Shown piece after piece: positions 1 through 8,734 of a stretch of 23,048 nucleotides of DNA. The DNA lies in the NCBI GenBank assembly GCA_032718475.1, contig JAUCBJ010004663.1, positions 1-23,048 of the forward strand. Reading direction: 5' to 3'. The stretch is from Nemertoderma westbladi (taxonomy: Eukaryota > Xenacoelomorpha > Nemertodermatida > Nemertodermatidae). The notes below the pieces were generated by a model, which saw nothing but the letters and a program-made list of their open reading frames with translations, did no database searches and was not told where the DNA came from. Positions within the stretch are counted from its first letter, which is position 1. Every line of letters starts with the position of its first letter. The position numbers and the translations under genes are program-made.

Positions 1-2626
1 TCCCTCACTTCCCTCACTTCCCTCACTCCCTCACTTCCCTCACTTCCCTCACTTCCCTCACTTCCCTCACTTCCCTCACTTCCCTCACTTCCCTCACTTC
101 CCTCACTTCCCTCACTTCCCTCACTTCCCTCACTTCCCTCACTTCCCTCACTCACTCCCTCACTTCCCTCACTTCCCTCACTTCCCTCACTTCCCTCACT
201 TCCCTCACTCCCTCACTTCCCTCACTCCCTCACTTCCCTCACTTCCCTCACTTCCCTCACTTCCCTCACTTCCCTCACTTCCCTCACTCCCTCACTTCCC
301 TCACTCCCTCACTTCCCTCACTTCCCTCACTTCCCTCACTTCCCTCACTCCCTCACTTCCCTCACTCACTCCCTCACTTCCCTCACTTCCCTCACTTCCC
401 TCACTCCCTCACTTCCCTCACTTCCCTCACTCCCTCACTTCCCTCACTTCCCTCACTTCCCTCACTTCCCTCACTTCCCTCACTTCCCTCACTTCCCTCA
501 CTTCCCTCACTTCCCTCACTTCCCTCACTTCCCTCACTTCCCTCACTTCCCTCACTTCCCTCACTTCCCTCACTTCCCTCACTTCCCTCACTTCCCTCAC
601 TTCCCTCACTCACTCCCTCACTTCCCTCACTTCCCTCACTTCCCTCACTTCCCTCACTTCCCTCACTTCCCTCACTTCCCTCACTTCCCTCACTTCCCTC
701 ACTTCCCTCACTTCCCTCACTTCCCTCACTTCCCTCACTTCCCTCACTTCCCTCACTTCCCTCACTTCCCTCACTTCCCTCACTTCCCTCACTTCCCTCA
801 CTTCCCTCACTTCCCTCACTTCCCTCACTGCCTCACTTCCCTCACTTCCCTCACTCACTCCCTCACTTCCCTCACTTCCCTCACTTCCCTCACTTCCCTC
901 ACTTCCCTCACTTCCCTCACTGCCCTCACTTCCCTCACTTCCCTCACTGCCCTCACTTCCCTCACTTCCCTCACTCACTCCCTCACTTCCCTCACTTCCC
1001 TCACTTCCCTCACTGCCTCACTTCCCTCACTCACTCCCTCACTTCCCATCACTTCCCTCACTTCCCTCACTGCCTCACTTCCCTCACTTCCCTCACTGCC
1101 TCACTTCCCTCACTTCCCTCACTTCCCTCACTTCCCTCACTCACTCCCTCACTGCCCTCACTTCCCTCACTTCCCTCACTTCCCTCACTGCCCTCACTTC
1201 CCTCACTCACTCCCTCACTTCCCTCACTCACTCCCTCACTTCCCTCACTCACTCCCTCACTTCCCTCACTTCCCTCACTTCCCTCACTGCCCTCACTTCC
1301 CTCCCTCACTCCCTCACTTCCCTCACTTCCCTCACTTCCCTCACTGCCTCACTTCCCTCACTGCCTCACTTCCCTCACTTCCCTCACTTCCCTCACTTCC
1401 CTCACTTCCCTCACTTCCTCACTTCCCTCACTTCCCTCACTTCCCTCACTTCCCTCACTTCCCTCACTTCCCTCACTTCCCTCACTCACTCCCTCACTTC
1501 CCTCACTTCCCTCACTTCCCTCACTTCCCTCACTTCCCTCACTTCCCTCACTTCCCTCACTTCCCTCACTCACTCCCTCACTTCCCTCACTTCCCTCACT
1601 TCCCTCACTTCCCTCACTTCCCTCACTTCCCTCACTTCCCTCACTTCCCTCACTTCCCTCACTTCCCTCACTTCCCTCACTTCCCTCACTTCCCTCACTC
1701 ACTCCCTCACTTCCCTCACTCCCTCACTCACTCCCTCACTTCCCTCACTTCCCTCACTTCCCTCACTTCCCTCACTCCTCACTTCCCTCACTTCCCTCAC
1801 TCACTCCCTCACTTCCCTCACTTCCCTCACTTCCCTCACTTCCCTCACTCCCTCACTCACTCCCTCACTTCCCTCACTCACTCCCTCACTTCCCTCACTT
1901 CCCTCACTTCCCTCACTTCCCTCACTTCCCTCACTCCCTCACTTCCCTCACTTCCCTCACTTCCCTCACTTCCCTCACTTCCCTCACTTCCCTCACTCCC
2001 TCACTTCCCTCACTTCCCTCACTTCCCTCACTTCCCTCACTTCCCTCACTTCCCTCACTTCCCTCACTTCCCTCACTTCCCTCACTTCCCTCACTCACTC
2101 CCTCACTTCCCTCACTCACTCCCTCACTTCCCTCACTCACTCCCTCACTTCCCTCACTTCCCTCACTTCCCTCACTCACTCCCTCACTTCCCTCACTTCC
2201 CTCACTTCCCTCACTTCCCTCACTTCCCTCACTGCCTCACTTCCCTCACTCACTCCCTCACTTCCCTCACTCACTCCCTCACTTCCCTCACTCCCTCACT
2301 CACTCCCTCACTTCCCTCACTTCCCTCACTCACTCCCTCACTTCCCTCACTCACTCCCTCACTTCCCTCACTTCCCTCACTTCCCTCACTTCCCTCACTC
2401 ACTCCCTCACTTCCCTCACTCACTCCCTCACTTCCCTCACTCACTCCCTCACTTCCCTCACTTCCCTCACTTCCCTCACTTCCCTCACTCACTCCCTCAC
2501 TTCCCTCACTCACTCCCTCACTTCCCTCACTCACTCCCTCACTTCCCTCACTCACTCCCTCACTTCCCTCACTTCCCTCACTCACTCCCTCACTTCCCTC
2601 ACTCACTCCCTCACTTCCCTCACTTC
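1..2626. repeat. 9-bp minisatellite/satellite array (TTCCCTCAC)n
   Basis: The whole stretch is head-to-tail copies of the 9-mer TTCCCTCAC, roughly 290 units by eye. Variants are an 8-bp unit (CACTCCCT), a 12-bp unit with an extra CACT (CACTCACTCCCT), and a CACTGCC form concentrated at about 826-1370 with one more near 2232. From about 2090 to 2620 the 9-bp and 12-bp forms alternate often, giving a higher-order period of about 21 bp. The minus strand has GGG tracts spaced by 6 bases, so G-quadruplex formation is plausible. Because 9 is a multiple of 3, all frames stay open and encode SEG or VRE repeats; I do not regard these as genes. The left end lies outside the window. Confidence 0.97.
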
Positions 2627-2998
2627 TGTACACTAGCTTTGACTCTCCCAGCTATAGTGATAGTATGCAACCTTGGGAGTTAATGTGCGGTCTTACGAGT
2701 AAATGTCAAGAGATTAGACTTCATGTTGCCTCCATTGATTCACTCTTCTTAACTTTATAAAATAACTCCACCCTTATTTAAAGTTTTAAAAATTATGACT
2801 TAGTCGACTAATTTTCCAAAATATATTATAAAAACATATAATTTCTTGAATAAATAGACCTAATAGTAATAAATATTGTTGGCAAATACATTTATAATAC
2901 TAATATAATAATTAAGGATAAATAATCCTAATACTAATATAAATGTTATGGATAAATAGTCCTAATACTATTATGAAAGGAACTCAAACAAACAAATG
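2627..2998. other. AT-rich spacer with short imperfect direct repeats
   Basis: No gene seen. At about 2855-2975 a motif of the type GGATAAATARTCCTAATACTA recurs two to three times with AT-rich spacers, giving an imperfect direct repeat of roughly 35-40 bp. The stretch lies downstream of the stop codon of the minus-strand zinc-finger gene and probably includes its 3' untranslated region. Several TTTATT strings (AATAAA on the minus strand) occur, and none can be singled out. Confidence 0.5.
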
Positions 2999-3940
2999 TC
3001 AATAGTGTCGTCCTGCGCGAGCAAATACTGTACGAGAGTTTGATGTTATAGGTCTTCGAAAATAAGTAAAAGCTGGTTGATTTTCTTTAATTTCATCTTC
3101 CTCATTAACCAACTGTTTCTTAATTTCATTCAATTGTTCATTCATTTTCAGTAATTTACTTTTATTTCCCAGAACCTGTCTTAATATCTCTTCTCTATTT
3201 TCCTCATTTTCTTCCATTTGTTTAATAAATTTCCGTATTTGATTTTTGTTTCCTAATATTTGTCTCAATATCTCTTCTTTATTTTCATCATTCTCTTCTA
3301 AATGTTTAATAATTTTCCGCAATTTATTCTTATTTCCAAGTAATTGTCTCAATATTTCCTTATTATTATCATTTTCATCATCTTCTTCACTTTCCTGACC
3401 TTCACTTTCTTCGTCCTCTTCATGACCTTCACTTTCTTCATCCTCTTTCTGACCTTCACTTTCGTCATCCTCTTCCTGACCTTCACTTTCTTCATTCTCT
3501 TCCTGACCTTCGCTTTCTTCATTCTCTTCCTGACCTTCACTTTCTTCGTCATCTTCCTGACCTTCACTCACTTCGTTCTCAACCTCACTCTCTTCAACTT
3601 CATCCTGACCCTCACTATTTTCATTCTCCATCTCATCGTCCTCTTCTTCTTCACTTTCCTCACTCAAATTTTCATCATTTTCTAGGGGTAACTGTTTTTG
3701 TATCCTTTTCAAAATATTCATAACTTTATGAAATTTATTTTCCGTTGTCTGTTTTATCTTTAATATATCACGCTCAACTCTCTTTTTCTTTTCATCTTCA
3801 CTAAAAATATCTTCGGATTTTTTAAATTTCTTTGGTAATGGATCCATTAGTTTATCCTTTCTATGTCTTTCCATGTGACGAGATAGATTGTCTTGTCTCA
3901 TTTCTTTATTACAAACCAAACATTTTTCATAACTAGGCAT
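2999..3940 (-). CDS. C2H2-finger protein with acidic SEGQ repeats and 28-aa helical repeats, unrecognised
   Basis: Intronless 313-aa ORF. Residues 7-26 form one C2H2 finger (C7, C10, H22, H26; CX2CX11HX3H) with a lysine-rich tail (PLPKKFKK, 34-41) that could be a nuclear signal. Residues 47-85 look helical and charged. Residues 93-190 are extremely acidic and contain about eight copies of a 9-aa unit of the form SEGQEE(D/N)EE. Residues 193-276 hold three near-identical 28-aa repeats (EILRQ(L/I/V)LGNK...) with exact spacing G202-G230-G258. Four heptads per unit suggests a coiled coil or oligomerisation. The C-terminus is basic. The order finger, acidic tract, repeated helix suggests a nucleic-acid or chromatin-associated role, but this is inference. 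It could be a host gene or cargo of a mobile element. No partner gene is adjacent, and a stop-free frame in an AT-rich region supports coding. Confidence 0.75.
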   Translation of the reverse strand: MPSYEKCLVCNKEMRQDNLSRHMERHRKDKLMDPLPKKFKKSEDIFSEDEKKKRVERDILKIKQTTENKFHKVMNILKRIQKQLPLENDENLSEESEEEEDDEMENENSEGQDEVEESEVENEVSEGQEDDEESEGQEENEESEGQEENEESEGQEEDDESEGQKEDEESEGHEEDEESEGQESEEDDENDNNKEILRQLLGNKNKLRKIIKHLEENDENKEEILRQILGNKNQIRKFIKQMEENEENREEILRQVLGNKSKLLKMNEQLNEIKKQLVNEEDEIKENQPAFTYFRRPITSNSRTVFARAGRHY

Positions 3941-4481
3941 TATATAGCAATGTCAATTGATATTATGAGTTTTCGATAAATGATTTTACATAATTTTAAA
4001 TAAATAAAACTTTTATGAAAATAAATAAAACTTTTAAAAATAAAAATTAGAGAATGAATGGGAATGCGGTGACTGGGGGCTATTATAGAGGGGGGTTAGA
4101 ATGGAGTTGTGAAAGAAGAATAATCTATTGCAAGAGCAGATGTTTATTATAATTTCTTGGACGAATTGATGTAATAACGAAGCTGTGGGTTTGAATAATT
4201 TAAACTCTGTGGCAGGCCCCATTCACGCGTTGATGTTTGGGTTAGTTATGCTACGGCTAATAAGATCCCAACCAGCCATAGATTATTGAGGGGTGACTCG
4301 GGGCCAAACTGGGGCCACTTTATTTTTGTGTGAGGGTAATTTATGTTTTGGGTCTCGATTGTGTCTTTTTATTTAATTCTACCTTTACCTATTGTATGGC
4401 AAAAATAATACAAATGTATTGTATATTGTATTGTATATTTCGTTTGCTGTAGTACAATTTATTCATCGCGCGTCCCTATCT
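3941..4481. other. Non-coding stretch, nothing recognised
   Basis: No supportable gene. This lies upstream of the minus-strand zinc-finger ORF and may contain its promoter; TATATAA-like AT-rich sequence sits just before the ATG but is not diagnostic. The short minus ORF at 4034-4222 has low-complexity composition and no recognisable domain. Confidence 0.4.
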
Positions 4482-4538
4482 GATTGATTTGTATCAAATT
4501 AAATTGCCTTTGGCAACATTATTTGATACAAATCGATT
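4482..4538. repeat. Long hairpin with 18-bp arms and a nested inner stem
   Basis: Arm 4482-4499 (GATTGATTTGTATCAAAT) pairs with 4521-4538 (ATTTGATACAAATCGATT) with a single mismatch. Inside the loop, TTGCC (4504-4508) pairs with GGCAA (4512-4516), so the whole segment can fold as one long stem or extrude as a cruciform. It could be the core of a small foldback element. No target duplication was identified. Confidence 0.8.
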
Positions 4539-4566
4539 GATTAAACAATTAATTAATTGTTTAATC
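4539..4566. repeat. 28-bp perfect palindrome
   Basis: The segment starts GATTAAACAATTAA, is centred on TTAATTAA, and reads identically on both strands over 28 bp. It directly follows the 4482-4538 hairpin and is followed by further TTAATTAATT repeats up to about 4597. The cluster may be a degenerate MITE, a protein-binding palindrome, or slippage-prone AT sequence. Confidence 0.85.
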
Positions 4567-4597
4567 GACCAATTAATTAATTGATTAATTAATTAAT

Positions 4598-5544
4598 GAC
4601 CTACTTAACACCCAAGGTGTGAAGTTGGTCTAACTGTCGCCAAGGATGGCAAACCATTACTACTTACACCAATTATTGTAGTACTACAGTTTAAGGCCTA
4701 CAACATTATTACTAAAATTCATTCACCTGGAATTAGTAAGAAATTCACATTCGCCCATACCTTGACTGAGAAGGCTATCAGCTGTATAAAATATTTAACA
4801 CACACTATTGAGCTACCCTATGAAGAATTTCAAGTTGTAAGAGAGTAGAGTTTTGGAAGTAGGGCCTAAGCAAACAGTATGGGTGCACTAAGTACAATAA
4901 TCTTGGCAACCTCATCGATTTATACTAAACCTGTGTAGAAAACATAAAACCATTACGACACCAGCTGTTATTGGTGTTATTTTACCATTGCGTCTTTGGC
5001 ACTTTTCGTTTATTTAATTTTTTGCAAAAACTAATGTCTGTATTTTTTTGAAAATTGCTTTGTACACCCATTCAGACCATACACTACAGGAGGGTGCTAA
5101 AAACAACATAATTGACCGGATAGTTGCGGAGCCTTTTGTATGACAAACAGACAGACAGACAGACAAACTAACAGACACGATTTTCTTACAATATAAGTAA
5201 ATCTGAAGATTTACAAATAACAACAGTTCAGGAGTCGTTTTAAAAACACTACCTTACTGTAGATAGGATTGTAAATGCTAGCATACGAGTAGACGAGACC
5301 TTATTACATAATAGGCCTAGGTTAAATATCAACATTGAAAGCGCGTAACAGCAAGTTACAAATAAGGCAAACTGGAATTAAACTTTCTAGCGGAATCGCA
5401 ATAAAAGTGACTTACGGCCTGGCCATGGTTGATTTTTACTATTAATAATTAGTTCATATAAATTATATTATTATCTATTTATTTGTCAATTTATTATTGA
5501 AATATATGTTGGACATTTATTTTGTTTCTACATTTTATACTTAG
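4598..5544. other. Non-coding stretch with an ACAG microsatellite
   Basis: No gene recognised. A short (ACAG)n/(AGAC)n run occurs at about 5145-5175. The preceding sequence has the flavour of a dispersed non-autonomous repeat that ends in a short tandem run, but no ends can be drawn. The cysteine/serine-rich ORF on the minus strand at 5014-5223 is a by-product of this run. Confidence 0.45.
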
Positions 5545-5693
5545 GTTACTGGTTAGAAAGATTGATGCATTACAGAAGACTGCTGAGAATTCCTGGAACA
5601 TTGACGTCTTCAACAACATACGAAACAGAACAATGGAAGGATATCTTCCTTATGAGCTCCGTTATGTTGTCCCCTATGCTTGGGATGAAGAAA
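5545..5693 (+). pseudogene. Possible orphan last exon or coding fossil, unrecognised
   Basis: A plausible acceptor (TATACTTAG) precedes a stretch open from 5546 that encodes about 48 residues and ends in TAG. The reading contains ...VFNNIRNRTMEGYLPYELR followed by YVVPYAWDEETR. The composition looks protein-like rather than random, and PYAWDE recalls a motif I associate with VPS13-type proteins, but the match is too short to name. The overlapping frame from 5562 is longer (70 codons) and includes HYRRLLRIPG, slightly reminiscent of LINE C-termini, so the true frame is uncertain. No companion exon was found nearby. Confidence 0.25.
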
Positions 5694-5779
5694 CCCGGTA
5701 GCATTGAAGCGAAAAATATTGTCGATAGAACGACTACCATTTATAAAAACAGACATTTGTTAACAAATAGTTAATAACT

Positions 5780-6490
5780 AAGCTTAAATTGCAACGGTAT
5801 TAATTTCTAAATTTCACGTTGAATACTTAATTAATTATTACAGCGTATAAAATGCCAGCATATTCCAGCTTTAATAATAATATTAGTCAGTAATTACTCA
5901 TTATGAATATTTAGCGATTATATATATTGTTTGGGGATGGCCTAGGATTTTACGCTTTTAAAAATATTAAATTAAAATTAAATTTTTATTATAATTTCAG
6001 CCAAAATAATTTTTATACATTCAGAGTGAAATCAGCGCCTGAAATGCACAATACAGTACTGGTACAGTAACTGCGCATTGATGTGCAGTAGACTTACATT
6101 CTGTGGTAACGTACTGTACACTCTCCCACATTTTTCCCCTACTGAATAATTTTTTTCATCCCAATTTATTACTTTAAATAGTTTTTTAATTATCGGAATG
6201 TAATATTAATTTTTTTATGGAGTAGGTTCATTGAAAATTTTCAAGTTATCAAGTTGCAAACAGTTGCAGTTGTAACAGTTGCAAAGTTATCTAAAATTTA
6301 AAAGTGGTTCTAAAATTATAAATTTTGTGTTGTCGCATGTTTATTAGTTGCTATAAATTTTCTGCCAACATACTGTACCATCGGCTACTCCACACTAGGA
6401 ATTTCTTAGTTATTTCCACAACAAGCCCTTTAAAAATGTATATTTAGCAATGTTTAGCCACCTCAGTAGACTTTAATTTACGTCTTTGAA
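5780..6490. other. Non-coding AT-rich stretch
   Basis: No gene, no RNA gene and no clear element boundary. Local clusters of GTTGCA/GTAACA motifs around 6255-6290 and several TACTGTAC-like strings are visible. None has a recognisable function. Confidence 0.4.
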
Positions 6491-6789
6491 ATGTAATCTG
6501 GATACCATTAGATCCACCTTCGTTTATTCCGACTCTTTAAACCGTTTTAAATTTAACCAAAAATTGGTAAAGATATTATCAAAATACTAATGTGTACATT
6601 TAGAGACGCAAATCGCTATAATAGAGTCCAGATATGGTATAACAACGCTAACATTATTAGTTATGGTAGCTAAATTATATATGTCATATATACGTTATAT
6701 ACAGTAAGTTACTGTAACAGTGTCCAGATTTTCTTTAGTAGGATATCCATTCCAGAAGGACGCATATTCTTCAATATATATTGAGAATA

Positions 6790-7182
6790 TATATTATTTA
6801 TTAAGCCAACATTATGGCACCAGTAAAATAAGTAAATAACGATCATATAAATTAAAGCACGATTAATTGTTAAAAATATACTAAGGGTAGAGATACTTAT
6901 ACTTAGATTTTATAATGAAATATTATAAAATACTGAGAGCGCTTAAAATATTTATTTGGCCCAATCGTTAAGAGATTTATTGTTATTTCGGCAACTAGTA
7001 AGGTGATATATATCGGCTGTAACCCCGCAAAGCTGGCAACTGCAATTTTCATCAGGTTCGTGGAAATCTTTTCTGGAACAGATCGCAAAGTGAAAGCCAT
7101 GGACAGAGAAACGCGTTAATACGTGGCGATTTCGTTTATTTGAATCTGTCCAAGTTCGGTTTGTCGATGCAGGAGAACTCCA
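6790..7182 (-). mobile_element. 5'-truncated LINE copy with 17-bp target-site duplication
   Basis: The 17-mer AATATATATTGAGAATA occurs at 6773-6789 and again at 7183-7199, directly flanking this segment. Read on the minus strand, the segment starts with coding-like sequence (see the pseudogene at 6952-7182) and ends, next to the 6773-6789 copy, in an A-rich TTAATAAATAATA tail. A truncated 5' end, a short 3' A-rich tail and a long target duplication are the classical marks of target-primed reverse transcription. The copy landed inside the long-TIR element. Confidence 0.65.
6952..7182 (-). pseudogene. LINE ORF2 C-terminal fragment: RNase H tail and CCHC knuckle
   Basis: One minus-strand frame stays open from the truncated 5' end to a TAA at 6952-6954. 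It reads WTDSNKRNRHVLTRFSVHGF, then about 13 further residues to a cysteine cluster CSCQLCGVTADIYHLTSC (CX2CX7HX3C). The combination of a short helical stretch with an RF(S)VHG-like motif followed by a C2HC knuckle is what I know from the ends of LINE polyproteins carrying RNase H (I, R1 or Loa-type groups). The family cannot be named from about 75 residues. It is a fragment with no catalytic centre in view. Confidence 0.5.
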
Positions 7183-7474
7183 AATATATATTGAGAATAA
7201 ATCGCTATAATTCTGATGTTTTGAGGTCTTTATTCTAGAATATTAATTATTATTTAGCTGAGCGTTTAAAACTCCCCATCTTGTTTTTTCATTACCCATA
7301 ATTAATATTCTAGAATGGAGTAAAAAAAAACATTAGAATTATAGCGATTTACGTCACAAAATTTACACCTTAGTATTTTGATAATATCTCCGGAAGAGAT
7401 TGGTGAAATTTACAACGGTTTCCAGATTCGGAATCTGCAGATGATGGCGGATCTAATGATATCTAGATTACAAC

Positions 7475-8046
7475 ATTCAATATATTAAAATAAAGCCAAC
7501 GGAGGTGGATAATTATTGCGAAATAGACGATTTTTAACGGCTTGTTGAATCGAAATAGCTCATAAATTAAAAAATCCGGCCAGGCCAGCAGTAAGAAAAG
7601 GTGTCGATCTATCATCATACCAAATTTCGTAGCATTTTATTGAAATTTGAAAAAAATTAGGGGGGGGGGGGGGGGGGGGGGCTCCGACCCCCTATAATTG
7701 GTTGTTGTATTAAGGGTTATGGTGTATAAGAGTTTAATTGCGCAAAATGACCGCTAACACCAAATGTGTTTAGTGGGCTTAAAAACTTAATTTAATTAAA
7801 TTTAAAACATTAAAGGGAATGTTCAGGTTACAGTGTCACTGTTTTAACTAAAACAAAAATCAAATGTGTATTTCATATGCGACTAATTTGCGATGGTGAC
7901 CAGCACTTTTCTCAATTGCAGTCAATGTGCGGCAGTATCTGCCAAATAAACAACAAAAATTATATTTGGAAAGAAATTATTGATTGTAATTTAAACAAGA
8001 CTTAGCACCAGACTAAATTAAGCGATGCAATTTATTAGAATACCTT
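7475..8046. other. Non-coding stretch around a poly-G tract
   Basis: No gene. Apart from the homopolymer annotated separately, the sequence is ordinary AT-rich DNA with a few short inverted matches. Confidence 0.4.
7660..7681. repeat. Poly-G homopolymer, 22 G
   Basis: An uninterrupted run of 22 G preceded by AAAAAATTA and followed by CTCCGACCCCC. Its length may be unreliable in any assembly. Similar runs occur at 15548, 20795, 22666 and 22900. Confidence 0.9.
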
Positions 8047-8671
8047 GTCAACACTTTGAAATAATAATGAAATAATATAATAATAGTAATAATAATAACG
8101 AGAACTAAGTTTCGTATTTATTTTTGTTCAGCATTTAATTTATTGTATTTACTATATTATTTATTTGTATTTGTTATTAATATTGTATTTAGGATAAAAT
8201 TAAAACCAGTGAGAATATATATGTTAATTTTTCATGAGCCACTATGCTAGGATATATTATCGATTTGTTTAGCAGTGACTTACCACTGCACTGACTCGAG
8301 CGTGCTACAGACCTGTGTTGGGAGATTTTTAATATTATTCTATTAACTGAAATGATAGTACCAAAGTTATAAATATATTTCGCAATAATATTTATTATTA
8401 CTAAAAAACTGACATATATGTCATATTATTGTATATATATATATGTCATATTGTTCTTACGTTCTTACTACCGGTAATACCATACACTAATTCTATAACC
8501 CAACCTTAACCATATAGGCCTATAGTTATTATTGTATTTTAAAATATACTATTATTCAATATGCATTCAAATTTTTCCTTTTCGAAGTGTTGACATGGGG
8601 TACAAATTTACAATAAAAAGGCGCTCTCCAAATCATTTTTTTCGAAGTGTTGACTATTTCAAAGTGTTGAC
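8047..8671. repeat. Possible small element bounded by inverted GTCAACACTTTGAAATA
   Basis: GTCAACACTTTGAAATA at 8047-8063 is the exact reverse complement of 8655-8671 (17/17). Two further copies of the shorter motif GTCAACACTTCGAA occur on the minus strand at 8581-8594 and 8641-8654, so the right side has three tandemly spaced sites and the left side one. This resembles terminal plus subterminal transposase-binding sites of a non-autonomous DNA element of about 625 bp. The interior is AT-rich and non-coding, with TATATATGTC motifs around 8411-8452. Confidence 0.5.
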
Positions 8672-8734
8672 CATAACCTACCATTGATTAGTACTGTCGT
8701 AATGTAACCTGAATTTATATAACACTCTGCATGT

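Larger units (their letters stand above)
6493..7471. mobile_element. Long-TIR DNA element or foldback element with a nested LINE copy
   Basis: The left end (6493-6622) and the reverse complement of the right end (7335-7471) align over about 130 bp with scattered differences. Both begin GTAATCT(G/A)GATA(C/T)CATTAGATCC, both contain GATATTATCAAAATACTAA, and both end (C/T)AAATCGCTATAAT. A further inverted pair, 7198-7222 with 7327-7351 (one mismatch in 25) plus a 19-bp inner match centred on TATTCTAGAAT, makes the right part a hairpin of its own. No transposase is encoded, so it is non-autonomous. Its length without the nested insertion would be about 570 bp. Target duplications at the outer ends were not identified, so the termini are uncertain by 5-10 bp. 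Confidence 0.75.

Noticed and set aside
1-2626. Telomere repeat or CRISPR array
   Set aside because: The unit TTCCCTCAC is not TTAGGG-like, and there are no unique spacers between longer repeats as CRISPR requires.
401-2633. Minus-strand ORFs of SEG or VRE repeats, including a 122-aa one
   Set aside because: They are automatic products of a 9-bp repeat in which every frame is open. They have no unique sequence, no gene signals and change frame at each variant unit.
3344-3685. Plus-strand 113-aa ORF rich in Phe, Leu and Ile that looks like a membrane protein
   Set aside because: It is the antisense of the acidic GAA/GAT repeat codons of the zinc-finger gene; the hydrophobic look is a complement artefact.
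5014-5223. Minus-strand 69-aa ORF with a SVCLSVCLSVC-like stretch
   Set aside because: Generated by an ACAG microsatellite; no homologous domain.
6903-7100. 65-aa ORF starting MAFTLRSVPEKIS
   Set aside because: It overlaps in another frame the LINE C-terminal reading with the CX2CX7HX3C knuckle, which is the better-supported frame.
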